A stretch of DNA of 64,000 nt from assembly GCA_025201345.1 (NCBI GenBank), contig JAIXMG010000023.1:62001-126000 (forward strand). The letters run 5' to 3'. The first letter of the stretch is position 1; each line of letters opens with the position of its first letter. The DNA comes from Thamnidium elegans. Taxonomy: Eukaryota > Mucoromycota > Mucoromycetes > Mucorales > Mucoraceae. The position numbers were made by a program, and so were the translations under genes. Positions 12,596 to 24,224 of the stretch are shown here, piece after piece. Below the pieces are notes generated by a model. The model was not told the DNA's origin and ran no database searches. It saw only the letters and a program-made list of their open reading frames with translations.

Positions 12596-13647
12596 GTTAA
12601 TCTGTCAAAGAGGTATTATTATTATTTTATGAATACTTGGTGGTTATATTTGGGCGTGGTATACTGACAAACAGTTGTCCAAAGCATGAAGTGATCAGTA
12701 TATGAGTATTATATCTGATGGGTAACTCTTTTGAATGTATTTTTTTTGGTACTAGAAGGTAAGTAAGAATTAAAGGATAAAAGGGAATACCAGGAGATGA
12801 TCCCATTAATTTCTATACTTATATAGCTTGCCGTGCTCTCTTTCTTTTTATGCTGGTGGTGATGGTCTTTCGAAGCAAGTCTTTTATGCGAGGTATAGGA
12901 TATATTGCCAATTATTAACTCTCTGGGTCACGAAAAACAAAAACTCCATTATACTTGGTGTCTTTCAAAGCTACAAACTGGTTATAATGATTTGTCAAAT
13001 GATTACCATGTTACTAAGACTTCTTAACTAGGGATACTGTCGCGGCTGGAAATAATACTTCCTTCTATCCTCTAATGGTACTTCGATATGTTGGTATAGC
13101 TACTATGAGATACTGTAAAGGATCTTTACGGCTGGAAATCATACCTCCCTCTATCCTCCTACCATAACTGGTTCTCAGGGGTTAATATAGTGACCATAAG
13201 GTGAATATTTGTAATGGGTTTGTGATTTTTTTTTAAAAAAAAGTACAGGTTGATATTACAGTTTTTTTTTTATTCCCTTTGACGACAGAGTTCATCTTCA
13301 TCTCGTTAACCAGTCAGAGTGTTGTTTTTTTTTGGGAAAGGTAAAAATTAAATTTCGTATACTGTTTTAACAATATGACAGACAGCTAATATAATCATAA
13401 TAACTAGTAGTTACATAATTTTAGACAACGTACGTTGTATGGCTTGCAAGATTATCGGTGATCCTTAACTCTGGTTCGTGAAAAAAAAAAAGGTTCCGCT
13501 TTGTGTCTTCAAAGTACAGGTTTGTTATAATGGATTTATCGGGTGGGTTACTTTATGGTGGGATGCTGACCACGGAGGAAAGCTGAAGCGATCCCCTCCT
13601 TCTATCCTCTGAATAGTACGACTGAAGACGTATTAATTGGGTTTCCT

Positions 13648-14086
13648 ATGGGTGAGTACAATTTCATTGCTGCCGGAATTTTTACCTCCAATTATCCTCA
13701 TAGCAAAATCTACTTAAACGTGCTAGAGATAGCGCTTGTTATCCCTTTCGTTGTACTATTTTGCAAAGATCCATATCGTAATTACGAGATAAACACTTGT
13801 AGTTTTTCGTCTCTTCTTTTGATACTAGAAGGTAAGCTAATTGGTTTGTTTTGAAAAGAAAAAAAAAGCTAAATGCAATATATTTTATCGTTTAGGTGCT
13901 GAATTATTATTAGGATGGAAGTATTTGCAAATATTAGACAAAGAAAAGGAGTATCAAGAGCTGCGATATTTTCCTTTTTTTTTTCTTAGTGAAAAAGAAA
14001 AAAAAAGGGGGCCTGTAAAAACGGCACTACTAAGGCTGCTGGTGTTGTTTTCTTTCGCACCTGACAGCGATCATGGCTTTCCATGA
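13648..14086 (+). CDS. Spliced small ORF in arm A left, possible membrane protein fragment
   Basis: Two frames become one 124-codon ORF if a GTAAGC...CGTTTAG intron is removed (exons 13648-13831 and 13896-14086, phase preserved). The product would have two hydrophobic stretches (IYLNVLEIALVIPFVVLF and SSLLLILEGAELLLGW) joined across the splice, followed by a charged tail. The same exon structure is preserved in the right arm. The splice signals and sensible joint suggest either a small gene or a captured gene fragment, but the family is not recognised and arm identity alone could explain the conservation. Confidence 0.4.
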
Positions 14087-14417
14087 CACTCTAAACCAAT
14101 AATTTATATAATGTTGTAATTTCTAGTGTGATAATATATATATATTTTTTTGGGTGGGGAAACTCTAGCCCCTTTTTTTATTTATAAAAAAAGGGGGGAG
14201 GGAACTCTGCTCTTTTTTTTATATTAAAAAAATAGAGGGGGAACCTCTGCCATTTTATTTTATGAATGGTGGTTGGTTTGTGCGAAAGTAAACAAAATAC
14301 GTCAGTAATACAGATGGAGTTAATTGGACTTAAAAGGTAGTAATCAGCATATGATTATCTATCCATCATTTTTTATATGTAAAAAGTATAACAAGATAAA
14401 GGAAAGCCGGTTTTTAT

Positions 14418-16583
14418 TTATTTATTCTTAATCATTGCTTTTTCCCATTGAGATTGTTTATAATAATCTAAATCCTCCAGCATAGATTCACATTTCTTTA
14501 CCAGCTTCTTTCTTTCTTCACGAATACTAGCATCTCCAAAACTATCTACTGCATCCAACCTCAACATGGTTCTCAACAATTCGTCTTCAGACCCCAAAAA
14601 CTGTCTATTAAATGGAGTCGACGCACTTAACAACAAAGTGCCTTCCTTTTGTTTAGAAAAATCCAATCTTTGTTTACCATCTTTACCACCTTGTAAAATA
14701 AATTGCCATCTTTTAACAATATCACTCTCTGGATCCGATAACAAATCTGCGATCTTTTCCAATTCTTGATACATCTTTACCTTTCTTGGATCAGTTGGCA
14801 CCTCTTCGTTCTTTTGTTCAGCAGCTACCGTGTTAACAAAATGTTCAAACCCTTGCTGCTCCTGTTCTTCTTCTTCTTGTGCACCTAACGGTGTATTGGG
14901 CATATTTTCCAACGTAGGGGTCGGTTCAGCTTCCGTAAATATATGTTGAGGCAAAAACGCTGTTTTGGATGTATTGGTAGATACAGGTACTAGCGTAGGT
15001 GATTTCTTTGTAGGGGATTTCTTTGCAGGTACTTCTTTTGCCCATATACCAGATGGTTTAGGTTCATCACTAAATTCTGTTCTTTGTTCGCCTATCAAGA
15101 CTGGTTCGGATGCTAATCTTTGAATTAATTTTTGTAATGGTAAGACGTGATCTTGAATAGGAGGAAACTCGGTTTCTTTAGGTTCTTGTGACGACGCAGC
15201 ATGTTTTTTACGTTGATGTCTTTTCTTGTGCTTATGCTTCTTTTTCTTTTGTTGATGTTTGTGTTGCTTTTTGTGTATAGCGTGTTGATTTTGATTATGG
15301 TTTTCGGGTTCGTGTTCTGGTTGAGTTTCTTGGGGCGCTTCTTGCTCGTTCATCTGTAACTCTTGATTTGATTCTTCTTCTTGTGGCGGCTGCTGTTCTT
15401 GTTGCTTTTCTTTTTGTTGCACTTGTTGTTGTTGCTCTTGCCGTTGTTCTTGCTCTTGTTCTTTCTCTTTCTGTTGCTCTTGATGTTGCTGTTGTTCTTG
15501 TTCTTTCTCTTGCTGTTGCTCTCGTTTTTTCTCGAGTTGATGCTCTTGTTGTTGCTCTTGTTGTTCCTGTTCTTGTTTTTGTTCATGCTGTTGCTGCTCA
15601 GGCTGTTTCCGCTGCAATTTTTCAAGATGCTGCTGCTCATCTTGCTGCTGTTTCTGTTGTTCATACTGCTTCAACTCCTGTTGATGTTGCTTCAGTTCTC
15701 GTTGATGCTGCTGCTGCAAATTTTGCAACTGCTCAACTAACGAAGGAGGTGAACTAGCTTCTTCTTCGTATCCTCCTTCATCTATATCATCATCCTCCGA
15801 ATCATCCTCGTCATCATCGTACTCTCCCTCATACTCTTGATCAGACGACATATGCTCATCATTATCTTCATTTTCTCTTTGGTCTGATAAGAACTTCCAC
15901 ACTTGAGCCATATTTTTAGTTTGTTCTTCTTCAGTTGGTACTTCTTTTTCGTACCCGACTTCTTTTAAATTTTGGTGATCGAAAATGTATTGTAACAAGT
16001 TTTCCAGTCTTTCAGTACGGGAAGTATCATACCCTTCATCATTTTGTCTATACCCTTCAACAGGTTGTCTATACCCTTCGATTGGCTGCTGATACGCTTC
16101 AGTTGGCTGTTCATCCCATTCTTGTTGTTGTTGTTGTTGCTGCTGTTTATTATCTAAATAGCGTTGCAAGCACAATTGAATTCTGGCTTTTTCAACTGCA
16201 GCAGCAATACATTGTCGATAATACCTTTCTTCTTCTTCCTCCAACACACTACGAATTAAAGCTTGCCGACGGTAATTTTCTAAATACAATTGCACTTCTA
16301 AAGCACGCTGACGTCTGTATTGATCTTTTAACCACTTGAGTCGCATTAAAGCCTCAGCTAAACGCGCTCTTTCAAGACTAGATTGTAAACTAGCTTGCGG
16401 ATTGATATCACGACGAAATTGAACGTAACGAGGAGGTGTCGCTGGTTGAATATAAATTATGGGTTCTTTGTTACTCTGACATTCCCGAATATGACGATCA
16501 CGTTCAGCATGTTCGTAATTGAGCAACGCTTGTAACTGAATAAAGTCGTCAAGTGTTAACGTTTTATCGTTCACTATAATCAT
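14418..16583 (-). CDS. BAG-domain Hsp70 co-chaperone-like protein with polyglutamine coiled coil
   Basis: Single exon, 721 residues. The N-terminal ~150 residues are Arg/Glu-rich and helical (RYLDNKQQQ and similar). Residues about 280-450 are a long Gln/Glu/Lys low-complexity coiled coil, followed by a His/Lys block. The C-terminal region from about 605 to 710 (IADLLSDPESDIVKRW, then LDAVDSFGDASIREERKKL and SMLEDLD) matches a BAG domain, which binds the Hsp70 ATPase domain and promotes nucleotide exchange. The ATG at 16583 is followed by a clear N-terminus (MIIVNDKTLTLDDFIQ). Low-complexity frames on the opposite strand are shadows. Chaperone function is inferred from the C-terminal domain. 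Confidence 0.82.
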   Translation of the reverse strand: MIIVNDKTLTLDDFIQLQALLNYEHAERDRHIRECQSNKEPIIYIQPATPPRYVQFRRDINPQASLQSSLERARLAEALMRLKWLKDQYRRQRALEVQLYLENYRRQALIRSVLEEEEERYYRQCIAAAVEKARIQLCLQRYLDNKQQQQQQQQEWDEQPTEAYQQPIEGYRQPVEGYRQNDEGYDTSRTERLENLLQYIFDHQNLKEVGYEKEVPTEEEQTKNMAQVWKFLSDQRENEDNDEHMSSDQEYEGEYDDDEDDSEDDDIDEGGYEEEASSPPSLVEQLQNLQQQHQRELKQHQQELKQYEQQKQQQDEQQHLEKLQRKQPEQQQHEQKQEQEQQEQQQEHQLEKKREQQQEKEQEQQQHQEQQKEKEQEQEQRQEQQQQVQQKEKQQEQQPPQEEESNQELQMNEQEAPQETQPEHEPENHNQNQHAIHKKQHKHQQKKKKHKHKKRHQRKKHAASSQEPKETEFPPIQDHVLPLQKLIQRLASEPVLIGEQRTEFSDEPKPSGIWAKEVPAKKSPTKKSPTLVPVSTNTSKTAFLPQHIFTEAEPTPTLENMPNTPLGAQEEEEQEQQGFEHFVNTVAAEQKNEEVPTDPRKVKMYQELEKIADLLSDPESDIVKRWQFILQGGKDGKQRLDFSKQKEGTLLLSASTPFNRQFLGSEDELLRTMLRLDAVDSFGDASIREERKKLVKKCESMLEDLDYYKQSQWEKAMIKNK

Positions 16584-18310
16584 TTTTTTTTTTAAAAAAA
16601 AATTAACAGAAAAGAAAAAAAAAGAAAAAAGTATGTATTATGAATAGGAAAAAAAAAAAGGACTTATTACGTCGTAGATAAATACGATTTGGCCTAGACT
16701 CGGATCATTACGTTGGTCAGTTACGTAATATTTTAAAGAATGGTGGTCTCGTACATAAATAGTTTGGTTGTAATATGCTAACTGACTATGAATTAGCTTG
16801 GTATCACTTTTGGAGTAAAATAATGTTGTTTAATGCCTTTGAACGATATTTTATTCTGTACGGAAATATCCAGACCAAAAAACTTGATTGATATTAACCC
16901 TGAGTCTCTTTTTTTTTTTTGTACGTGTACTATACTATCGTTCGAGAACATAATCCCCAGTACTTTTAGAAAAATGGTCTCAGCTATCTTTAGCAACCAC
17001 ACTTTTACCCTTGTTTCTAATAAGTAGATCAACGAGAACCTGTTTCGCAAAGAAATAAACGATCTTTTTTTATTATTTATTTCGGAAACATAATTGATAT
17101 TGTAGCTACACTTATTCAATATATAATTTTTAATGAGTTGTCCTTCGATAGTATAATAGCGGCAAGAAATGATTACCTAGATACTATAATAGCAACGAGA
17201 AATGATTGCCTAGATACGATACAGAGTCAGTTTGAATGCCAGTCTTCCCAGAAAATAGTTATAATAATTCAATTTTTCGGCACCTGTATTTTGCAGGATT
17301 ATTACATGACGCACCTTCATCCTATTTTTATTGTGTTACATGTATAAACCCTTTTTTTTTTTTCAGAATGAATTAGGGGAAAGTGACCAGTGCCCCCCCC
17401 CCCTTTTCTCTTCCTATAATTCATGTGAAAAAAAGAAAAGCAAATCGAACCCGGCCTTTTTTTATGGTGTCAGGGATACTTTAGGGTCTCCGTTTCTCAA
17501 AACATTAGTCATATACACATATACATATACAAAAAAAGAACAATCTTTTTAAAGAGTATCTAGACTCAAAAGTTAAATTACCATTTTTTATATTCGTTTA
17601 CTTTCACTATAAAACTTTTTAATATATGCGAGATATATAATATTTTTTACAAGTTAAATCAAATATATAAAGTATTGGTGCACCATACCCAAGTTTATTT
17701 ATGTGTGTGTGTGTACTACTACTAGTCGTAGCCAACACAATAAAAAGAAATACAGCGTAGTTTTAATACAATTCCCACGATTTCTATTTCCTGTCCCATA
17801 ACATTTGATTGGATCATTAAAAATGTGGGGAAAAAAAAACTCTAGTATTTTTGATTTCATTCTCTATTGCTGCATTCTTGTTTACTTTTTAGTTACTAGT
17901 AGTATAAATACTGTTTAAAATGAACTTTACTACCACCAAGAAGAAGAAGAAAAAGGTTCCGTCATCTATTTTAAACAATAGGTTTTGTACAGGTAACTAT
18001 TATTTAGGAATAACTCGGACCTTCAACACTTCCGTCATATCCCGCCCTCAAAGGTTAAAACGCACATGCTACGGACATTTAAAAAAAAAGTGCCCTTCTA
18101 TATTGGTGTGTTCTCTCTGTTCCCCCCCTTTAACGTACGTTTTCCGGTATTGGACGAATAGTAAATAACAAAATCATCGTTTAACTCCGTTCCTTCCGAG
18201 GAACACAATTTTTTTTTTATTTTATATATAAAGCAAAATTAAAAACATATTTTTTTTTTATAATTAACTTATTTTTTCCCCTCACTTTAAAATAATACAT
18301 ACACAACAAA
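16584..18310. other. Intergenic region including PEPCK promoter
   Basis: No convincing gene. It includes a 33 bp near-perfect tandem duplication at about 17148-17213 (GAAATGATTACCTAGATAC core), a TG microsatellite near 17701 and the PEPCK upstream region. An 82-codon frame at 17920-18168 looks fortuitous. Confidence 0.5.
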
Positions 18311-20102
18311 ATGGTTGCTTCAAGACCCGGATCTCCTTACTCTGGTGGTAGACCTTCTTCTGCTAACTCTGTTATTACCAAGCTCGAAGAAGATCTTTAT
18401 GAATTCGCTGGTATTGACTATGACAAGGTAAAAAAAAAAACAGTAGTAGATTTTTCAATTAGAAACTAATTTATTGTTTAGGTCACTATCATGCGTAACC
18501 CTTCAGTTGCTGTTCTTTACGAACAAGCTTTAACTTATGAACAAGGTACTGTTATTTCTTCTGCTGGTGCACTTTGTGCCTACTCTGGTAAGAAGACAGG
18601 TCGTTCTCCCAAGGATAAACGTATTGTTGAAGAACCTTCTTCTGTCAAGGATGTTTGGTGGGGTCCTGTCAACACCCCTATTAGCGAACGTGTCTTCTTG
18701 ATTAACCGTGAACGTGCTATTGATTACCTCAACACCCGTCCTCGTCTCTTTGTATTCGATGGTTATGCTGGTTGGGATCCCAAGTATCGTATCAAGGTTC
18801 GTATTGTCGCTTCTCGTGCTTACCATCTCTTGTTCATGCGTAACATGTTGATTCGTCCTACTGAGGAAGAACTCGAGAACTTTGGTACTCCCGATTTCAC
18901 TATCTTCAATGCTGGTGAGTTCCCTGCCAATCGTTACACTACTGGTATGTCTTCTACTACCTCTGTTTCCATTAACTTCAAGCGTAGCGAAATGGTTATT
19001 CTTGGTTCTGAATATGCTGGTGAAATGAAGAAGGGTGTAAGTATTTTTATAAAAAAAAAGGGGGGTTTTAAAAAAAAAAGATGACTAAATATAGAATTCT
19101 GTATTATAGATCTTTACTGTTATGCATTATCTTATGCCTAAGGCTGGTGTATTATCTCTTCATTCTTCTGCTAACGAAGGTCCTGCTGGAGATGTCTCCC
19201 TCTTCTTTGGTCTTTCCGGTACCGGTAAGACTACTCTCTCTGCAGATCCTAAGCGTATGTTGATTGGTGATGACGAGCATTGTTGGTCTGATGAAGGTGT
19301 CTTCAACATTGAAGGCGGTTGTTACGCCAAGTGTATTGATTTATCTGGAGAAAAGGAACCCGATATTTTCAACGCTATTAAATTCGGTGCTATTCTTGAA
19401 AATGTTGTTCTCGATGAAGAGACTCGTGAAGTTGATTACTCTGACGATTTCTTAACTGAAAACACCCGTTGTGCATACCCTATTTATCATATCCCTAACG
19501 CCAAGATTCCTTGTATGGGTGGTCACCCCAAGAACATTATCTTGTTGACTTGTGATGCCTTTGGTGTCTTACCTCCTGTTTCCAAATTGACTGCTGAACA
19601 AGCCATGTACCATTTCATTTCAGGTTATACCACAAAGGTTCCCGGTACTGAAGATGGTATTGTTGAACCCCAAGCTACTTTCTCTGCCTGTTTCGGTGCT
19701 CCTTTCCTTGTTCTCCATCCTCAACGTTATGCTACCATGTTGGCCGATAAGATGTCTAAGCATAAGGCTGATGCTTGGTTGATTAATACTGGTTGGATTG
19801 GTGGTTCTGCTGCTACATCCAAGCGTTGTCCTCTCAAGTATACTCGTGCTATTCTTGATGCTATCCACAACGGTGAATTAGCCAACGCCAAATACGATCA
19901 ACTTGAAATCTTCAACTTGAGTATTCCCAAGACCGTCACTGGTGTCCCTGCTGAACTTTTGAACCCCAAGACTGCTTGGAACGGTACTACTTCTGAATTT
20001 AATGCTTCTCTTCGTAACGTTGGTAAAATGTTCAATGATAACTTCCAAACTTACAAATCTGAAAGTACCGAAGCCACTATCAATGCTGGCCCCAAGCTTT
20101 AA
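18311..20102 (+). CDS. PCK1: Phosphoenolpyruvate carboxykinase (ATP)
   Basis: Three exons, 18311-18427, 18482-19036 and 19110-20102, code 554 residues, the normal length for the ATP-dependent class. The product converts oxaloacetate and ATP to PEP, the first committed step of gluconeogenesis, in the cytosol. Visible signatures are the substrate-binding [12 protein letters not shown], the P-loop GLSGTGKTT at about residues 258-266, and the metal/ATP signature [19 protein letters not shown] at about 276-294. Codon use is strongly biased (Ser TCT, Gly GGT, Lys AAG), as expected of a highly expressed gene and unlike neighbouring orphans. It lies in the ~12 kb segment between the A arms and is convergent with the F-box gene. 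Confidence 0.97.
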
Positions 20103-20640
20103 ATAAGCTTTATATCATTTTTTTTTTGAAGACAGTTTTTAGCTCCCCCGTGTCTTTCTTTTAAAAAAAAAAAATCTCCATGTGTACAGGCATATATCAT
20201 AATGCAATTATCTTTAATAAAAAAATAAAATATTTTATTTGTTATAAATCTACTTTTACTGTGTATTTACTTCTCTGTATAAAATATATAAATAATAGGG
20301 TCTTCGTGGTGGATTTACTTTTTATTTACTATGGTTATTTCGGTTTTAAGTGAATCGTATCCATGCAACAAGAACTTCCCCTTTTTTATATTTTTTAACA
20401 AGTAAAGGATTTATTCTATTATGAGACCACATCATTGCTAACTATCTCTGCCGGCATTATAATTAGTTAATAATACGATTCATTATTTTCCTCTCTTATT
20501 AAATAATTTTTATATATAACAAAAAGCATAACTAATTCAAACAGAAGGGATTTTGAAGTGTAAAATATATAAACCTCTGTGTCCATAAATAAAGATATAC
20601 AATAACCAAAAATGAATTTATTAATATTTTCTGAAATCGC

Positions 20641-22113
20641 TCAACACGACACTGTATCAAAATAAATTTGGGTTAAAGATTTAAAGCCTGTTAGGTCTAA
20701 ATTAGCTTTTGTTGCTTCTTCTGAAGATGCAACAGCAGATAAGAGTCGAATAGTTTCAACATTCGGTAGGTGGGTTGAGATGGCATCAATGGTCTCTTGT
20801 GTGAATAAAAAATTGTCTAGACTGATACTGGTGAGTTGTTTGTTGCAGGCTTTAAATGAAAAGTTTGTACTGTGGATTAAGAGTTGATCTAGACTGGCAT
20901 GGTTTGATTTTGCATAGTAGTTTAAAAGGCTTTGGGGTAAAGTGGATTGATTGACAATGAATTTTAATGAGTTGATAATACCGTGTGTATCAATAAAATG
21001 ACTAGGGTCGTTGTTTAACATACCACATGTGAATTTTAGTAATTGATGTTGGTGTTGAATATCGATCATAATGTTGTTGGAACCTGATTCAGCAAATGTA
21101 GCATCACAGTACAAATCTCGATCACCTTTCAAATTGAGAATAAAATCATAATAGAGTTTCATTTTAATTGGAGTGATATCAGGTATTTGTTTAGGGTTAC
21201 AAGTGATTTGCAAACTATTTAGTTTACTTGCAGCCACAGAAAATAAAGAAAGTATCTTTTGGTTTTGAATGATCCAGCGATAAAGATTTGTTGATTGAAT
21301 GTTTAATACCAGTGATTCTAGTTGATAGTTGGATTGCTCTATCAAGAATTGAATATAGGATTTGGTGATGGTAGGTATATTTAGGTGAATTTGTTTTAAA
21401 TATTTGTTTGTGTTACTGCATGATTGAGATTCTGCACGTTGTGGGATCTGTAAATAACTACTATATTTAAATATAGTTAGTGATTTACAATTGTTCAAGA
21501 TATCAAAGATGGTTAAATCCTTTTGACGGTTATTGTAAATGGATAGTTCAGTCAATTGAGTGAAATGTGGTAAATAATATGTAAAGTCATGTAATTGATT
21601 ATGGATGCTATAAGGGTTGGCAAATGTAACTAGACGTTGAATCGATTTACAAAAATTATAACATACAGCAAAATGTAACTCTTGATATGGTCTATGATAT
21701 GTTAAACTCGAAATCTCTTCAATCGAATTTAAATCAGTTTTTACATCGTCTCGTAACATACCCATGTAATAATTATGGTAGGCACTACAACTCAAGTCTA
21801 AGGTCTGTAAGCTTGGTAACAATGATAATAGTAATAAAAATTCTTGTGGTTCAAGTCGACTATCTTGGTTAACCATACCGTAATTCGATTTATCAACAGT
21901 CATAATGAGTCGCTTTGTCCAGTATCCATTCTCATATAATGATGGTTGCAAGTATCTCAGTTTATTCTCTTTTATTTGAATCTCTTGATAGTATATTTGA
22001 GAGGCGGGACGATACCAACGCTTACATACTAGCATACATGAAAATACATCTTTGTTGGGTAATTGTTGGAATATGTGAAGCCAAATTTCGTTTGCAAGGT
22101 ATTTAAGTGGCAT
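20641..22113 (-). CDS. F-box protein with leucine-rich-repeat-like body
   Basis: Single exon of 490 residues from ATG at 22113. The frame extends four codons upstream but only from TTG. The N-terminus (MPLKYLANEIWLHIFQQLP, then DVFSCMLVCKRWY, residues 1-35) is a clear F-box, which docks on Skp1 in SCF ubiquitin ligases. The rest has irregular repeats of the LQTLDLSCS and LTELSIYNN type, consistent with a solenoid that selects substrates. The substrate is unknown. Such genes are numerous in Mucoromycota. It is convergent with PEPCK, separated by about 540 bp of AT-rich DNA in which I see nothing else. Confidence 0.85.
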   Translation of the reverse strand: MPLKYLANEIWLHIFQQLPNKDVFSCMLVCKRWYRPASQIYYQEIQIKENKLRYLQPSLYENGYWTKRLIMTVDKSNYGMVNQDSRLEPQEFLLLLSLLPSLQTLDLSCSAYHNYYMGMLRDDVKTDLNSIEEISSLTYHRPYQELHFAVCYNFCKSIQRLVTFANPYSIHNQLHDFTYYLPHFTQLTELSIYNNRQKDLTIFDILNNCKSLTIFKYSSYLQIPQRAESQSCSNTNKYLKQIHLNIPTITKSYIQFLIEQSNYQLESLVLNIQSTNLYRWIIQNQKILSLFSVAASKLNSLQITCNPKQIPDITPIKMKLYYDFILNLKGDRDLYCDATFAESGSNNIMIDIQHQHQLLKFTCGMLNNDPSHFIDTHGIINSLKFIVNQSTLPQSLLNYYAKSNHASLDQLLIHSTNFSFKACNKQLTSISLDNFLFTQETIDAISTHLPNVETIRLLSAVASSEEATKANLDLTGFKSLTQIYFDTVSC

Positions 22114-22600
22114 CTTTTTAAACAATAATAATGTATAAATGAGAAAAGGGGGTTTTATTTTGACTGTGACTTTTTTCTCCCTTTATTTATTTTTCTAAAC
22201 CCAGCTCACTCTTCTTGTTCTTCTTTTTTTTCTACGTAAAGATCTTTTACTTTTTATCTTAAATAATCAATCGTTCTTTATAACGGGATAAGATAATATT
22301 GCGTATCTATGAGGATATTAAAAATAAATCAGCTTTATTGTACACCGTTTTTGATAAAAAAAAAAAGAACTAAAAATCACATATAAACACACACACACAC
22401 ACTTTCACTTCTAACTCATTATGGACGATCAGTTACGAATATAACTATCAATCCAGCTACAGTAGAATCTTCCGAGTTGGGGGGATGTTGAACCTTACAG
22501 TGCCGCTAGAAGCCAATTCGCGCCAGTTGAAAAATAAATTGCGCTTTTTTATTGGCTCATTTCGCGCTTTTCAATTTTACCTTTGTAAATCTCAAATTGC

Positions 22601-22601
<1 letters not shown>

Positions 22602-22699
<98 letters not shown>
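22602..22699. repeat. 98-base poly-T tract
   Basis: An uninterrupted T run, the longest homopolymer in the window, lies between the presumed left terminus and the transposase start of the decayed mariner element. Length may be affected by sequencing slippage. Confidence 0.9.
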
Positions 22700-22720
22700 C
22701 TTGGCAACTATTAAATAAAA

Positions 22721-23470
22721 TGAATAGCAGTAAGTTTTACTATGAAAATGAGCGGGAACATTTTGATCCTTTCGACATCGCATATTTAATGGAGTGGAGC
22801 CAGTACCAGAAATTTCAAAGGCCACCGGAAGAGATCCTCCAGCAATTAGATCACGAAATGGAAGAGGCAGTTGAAGAAATGCAGAAAAACAAGACAACGT
22901 ATAACGTATACTCGGAAAAACAAAGAGCACTTTTCTATTATTTCAACAGAATAAAACTGCTGAAAGCTGCCCCTGCTGGTAGAAAGGCAGGGATTAACGT
23001 GCGCACTGCGCAAGATTGGGCGAAGAAATTGAAGAAAGATCCAAATTGGAATATTTATGAAAAAAACACCAACAAAATTAACCGTAAGGAATCTCAACTA
23101 CAAGAAGAGCATAAGCGGTACCTCCTTGAGTTTTGCGAAAAGAATCCTCAGGCAACTAGACAAGATGCAGTCGATAGTTTGACTGAGGCTTTCGAAGGAT
23201 TCAACCTGAAAAAGAATTCTGTTGGTAATTTTATTTTACACGATTGCAATTTGACTATCAAAAGAATCACTCTTCACCCGGTCAATAGAAATGCCGCCGA
23301 CACTCGAAATGAGTGTCATGACTAAGTTACTTCTGTTCTTAAAACGGACATAAAGTACCTTTGTAACTGCGTTTTTGTACCGAAGCAGAACCTTGGATTC
23401 TGGAGAATGGTATTAATGTTACAAACCTGTTCACTAAATATCGTCAACGTATCGAGCAGTTTGTTAAGTC
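22721..23470 (+). pseudogene. Transposase remnant, mariner/IS630 type
   Basis: An open frame from the ATG at 22721 to a TAA at 23323-23325 encodes about 200 residues. It has a helix-turn-helix region (YSEKQRALFYYFNRIKLLKA, then GINVRTAQDWAKKL), a linker, and a second DNA-binding segment (LLEFCEKNPQATRQDAVDSL, then FNLKKNSVGNFIL). This layout is typical of N-termini of Mucorales mariner/IS630 transposases. The catalytic half is disrupted. Only NCVFV, just before the expected first catalytic Asp, is readable around 23365, and stops follow. Confidence 0.72.
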
Positions 23471-24224
23471 CGAAGGTTTAATCCTACTTGAGGCCCATGT
23501 GCAAGAGTTATCTGCCTTAAACCACATACTAATTCTAAAACCATTGCAACACAGCAAAATGATGAGAGAGAAGCGTTTACTGATGATAATACCATGCACA
23601 TCATAAATGAATAAGTACAAATGTCAATTGACTTCTCGTTTGATTTTACCAATGAGGAATTGATGCAGCTAAACCTAATATTGAAACATTTAATAAATCA
23701 AACCCAAAACCGCTGATCTTTTGTTATTCTCCAATTCCTTAAATTACGAAAAACGCCGAGTCATCATAGACATTGCATTGCTGTAAGTACTATCAATAAC
23801 TCTTATATATTGATTGATGCTAACGTGGATTTTCTTTCTGCAGGATTTTAAAACTCCCTAGAGATCCAATTGTAGATGTCACTGATAACTCTGCGGTTTC
23901 TAGCCTAATTTACAAATGCCTTCTGGAGCCAATGCAAGCCTAGTCTCTCTCCTTCGACCATCAAAGAAAGATTAACAAGGTCTGTCAATATTAGTCTTCT
24001 TTATGATTTTGTGGATCTCCACAAAAACCGTAAAAGAACTTGCCATGATTTCTTCGGGTAGTTGGCTAGTTTTTTTTTTCATTTTCTCTCACAGTTGCAT
24101 ACACACTTACGCCCTTATGCGTTCGCTTTTCATTTTCTATTTGCTCATTATAAATTAATAAAGAAATGAACTGCTTATTACAAGAATTAATTCTAGGTAG
24201 AAGAAAATATGTTTCAGCAAGTTT

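Larger units (their letters stand above)
10764..14280 (+). repeat. Inverted repeat A, left arm (~3.5 kb)
   Basis: This arm is matched, in reverse complement, by 26211-29782. The body is almost identical: 67- and 81-codon frames translate without change, and a 68-codon frame differs by one residue. Identity falls only in the outer ~120 bp. Differences are otherwise a few substitutions, homopolymer lengths and one extra CCCC-containing unit in the right arm near the inner end. Inside, four diverged copies of a module begin near 11745, 12165, 12916 and 13466 (shared ACTTGGTGTCTCTCAAAG-type core). There are no transposase or reverse-transcriptase motifs. Confidence 0.9.
22498..24060 (+). mobile_element. 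Decayed Tc1/mariner (IS630-type) element
   Basis: The left end looks like a mariner terminus, beginning just after a TA at 22496-22497 with CAGTGCCGCTAGAAGCCAAT. After a 98-base T run comes transposase N-terminal coding sequence. No matching right terminus is visible, so the 3' boundary is approximate. The part beyond about 23470 is not identifiable. Confidence 0.6.

Noticed and set aside
12828..13031. 67-codon frame repeated in both A arms (27499-27702 on the minus strand)
   Set aside because: Identity follows from DNA-level arm identity. The frame overlaps a repeat module and has no recognisable domain.
15350..15757. Long open frames on both strands within the BAG gene (Leu- or Asn/Lys-rich)
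   Set aside because: Shadows of CAG/CAA-rich polyglutamine coding sequence. Composition is purely the complement or shift of the repeat.
17440..17470. tRNA B-box-like GGGTTCGA on the minus strand
   Set aside because: No acceptor stem, D-arm or anticodon arm could be folded around it.
18187..18198. CCG-N6-CCG upstream of PEPCK as an AcuK/AcuM site
   Set aside because: The described AcuK/AcuM spacing is CCG-N7-CCG. The spacing here is one base short, so I do not claim it.
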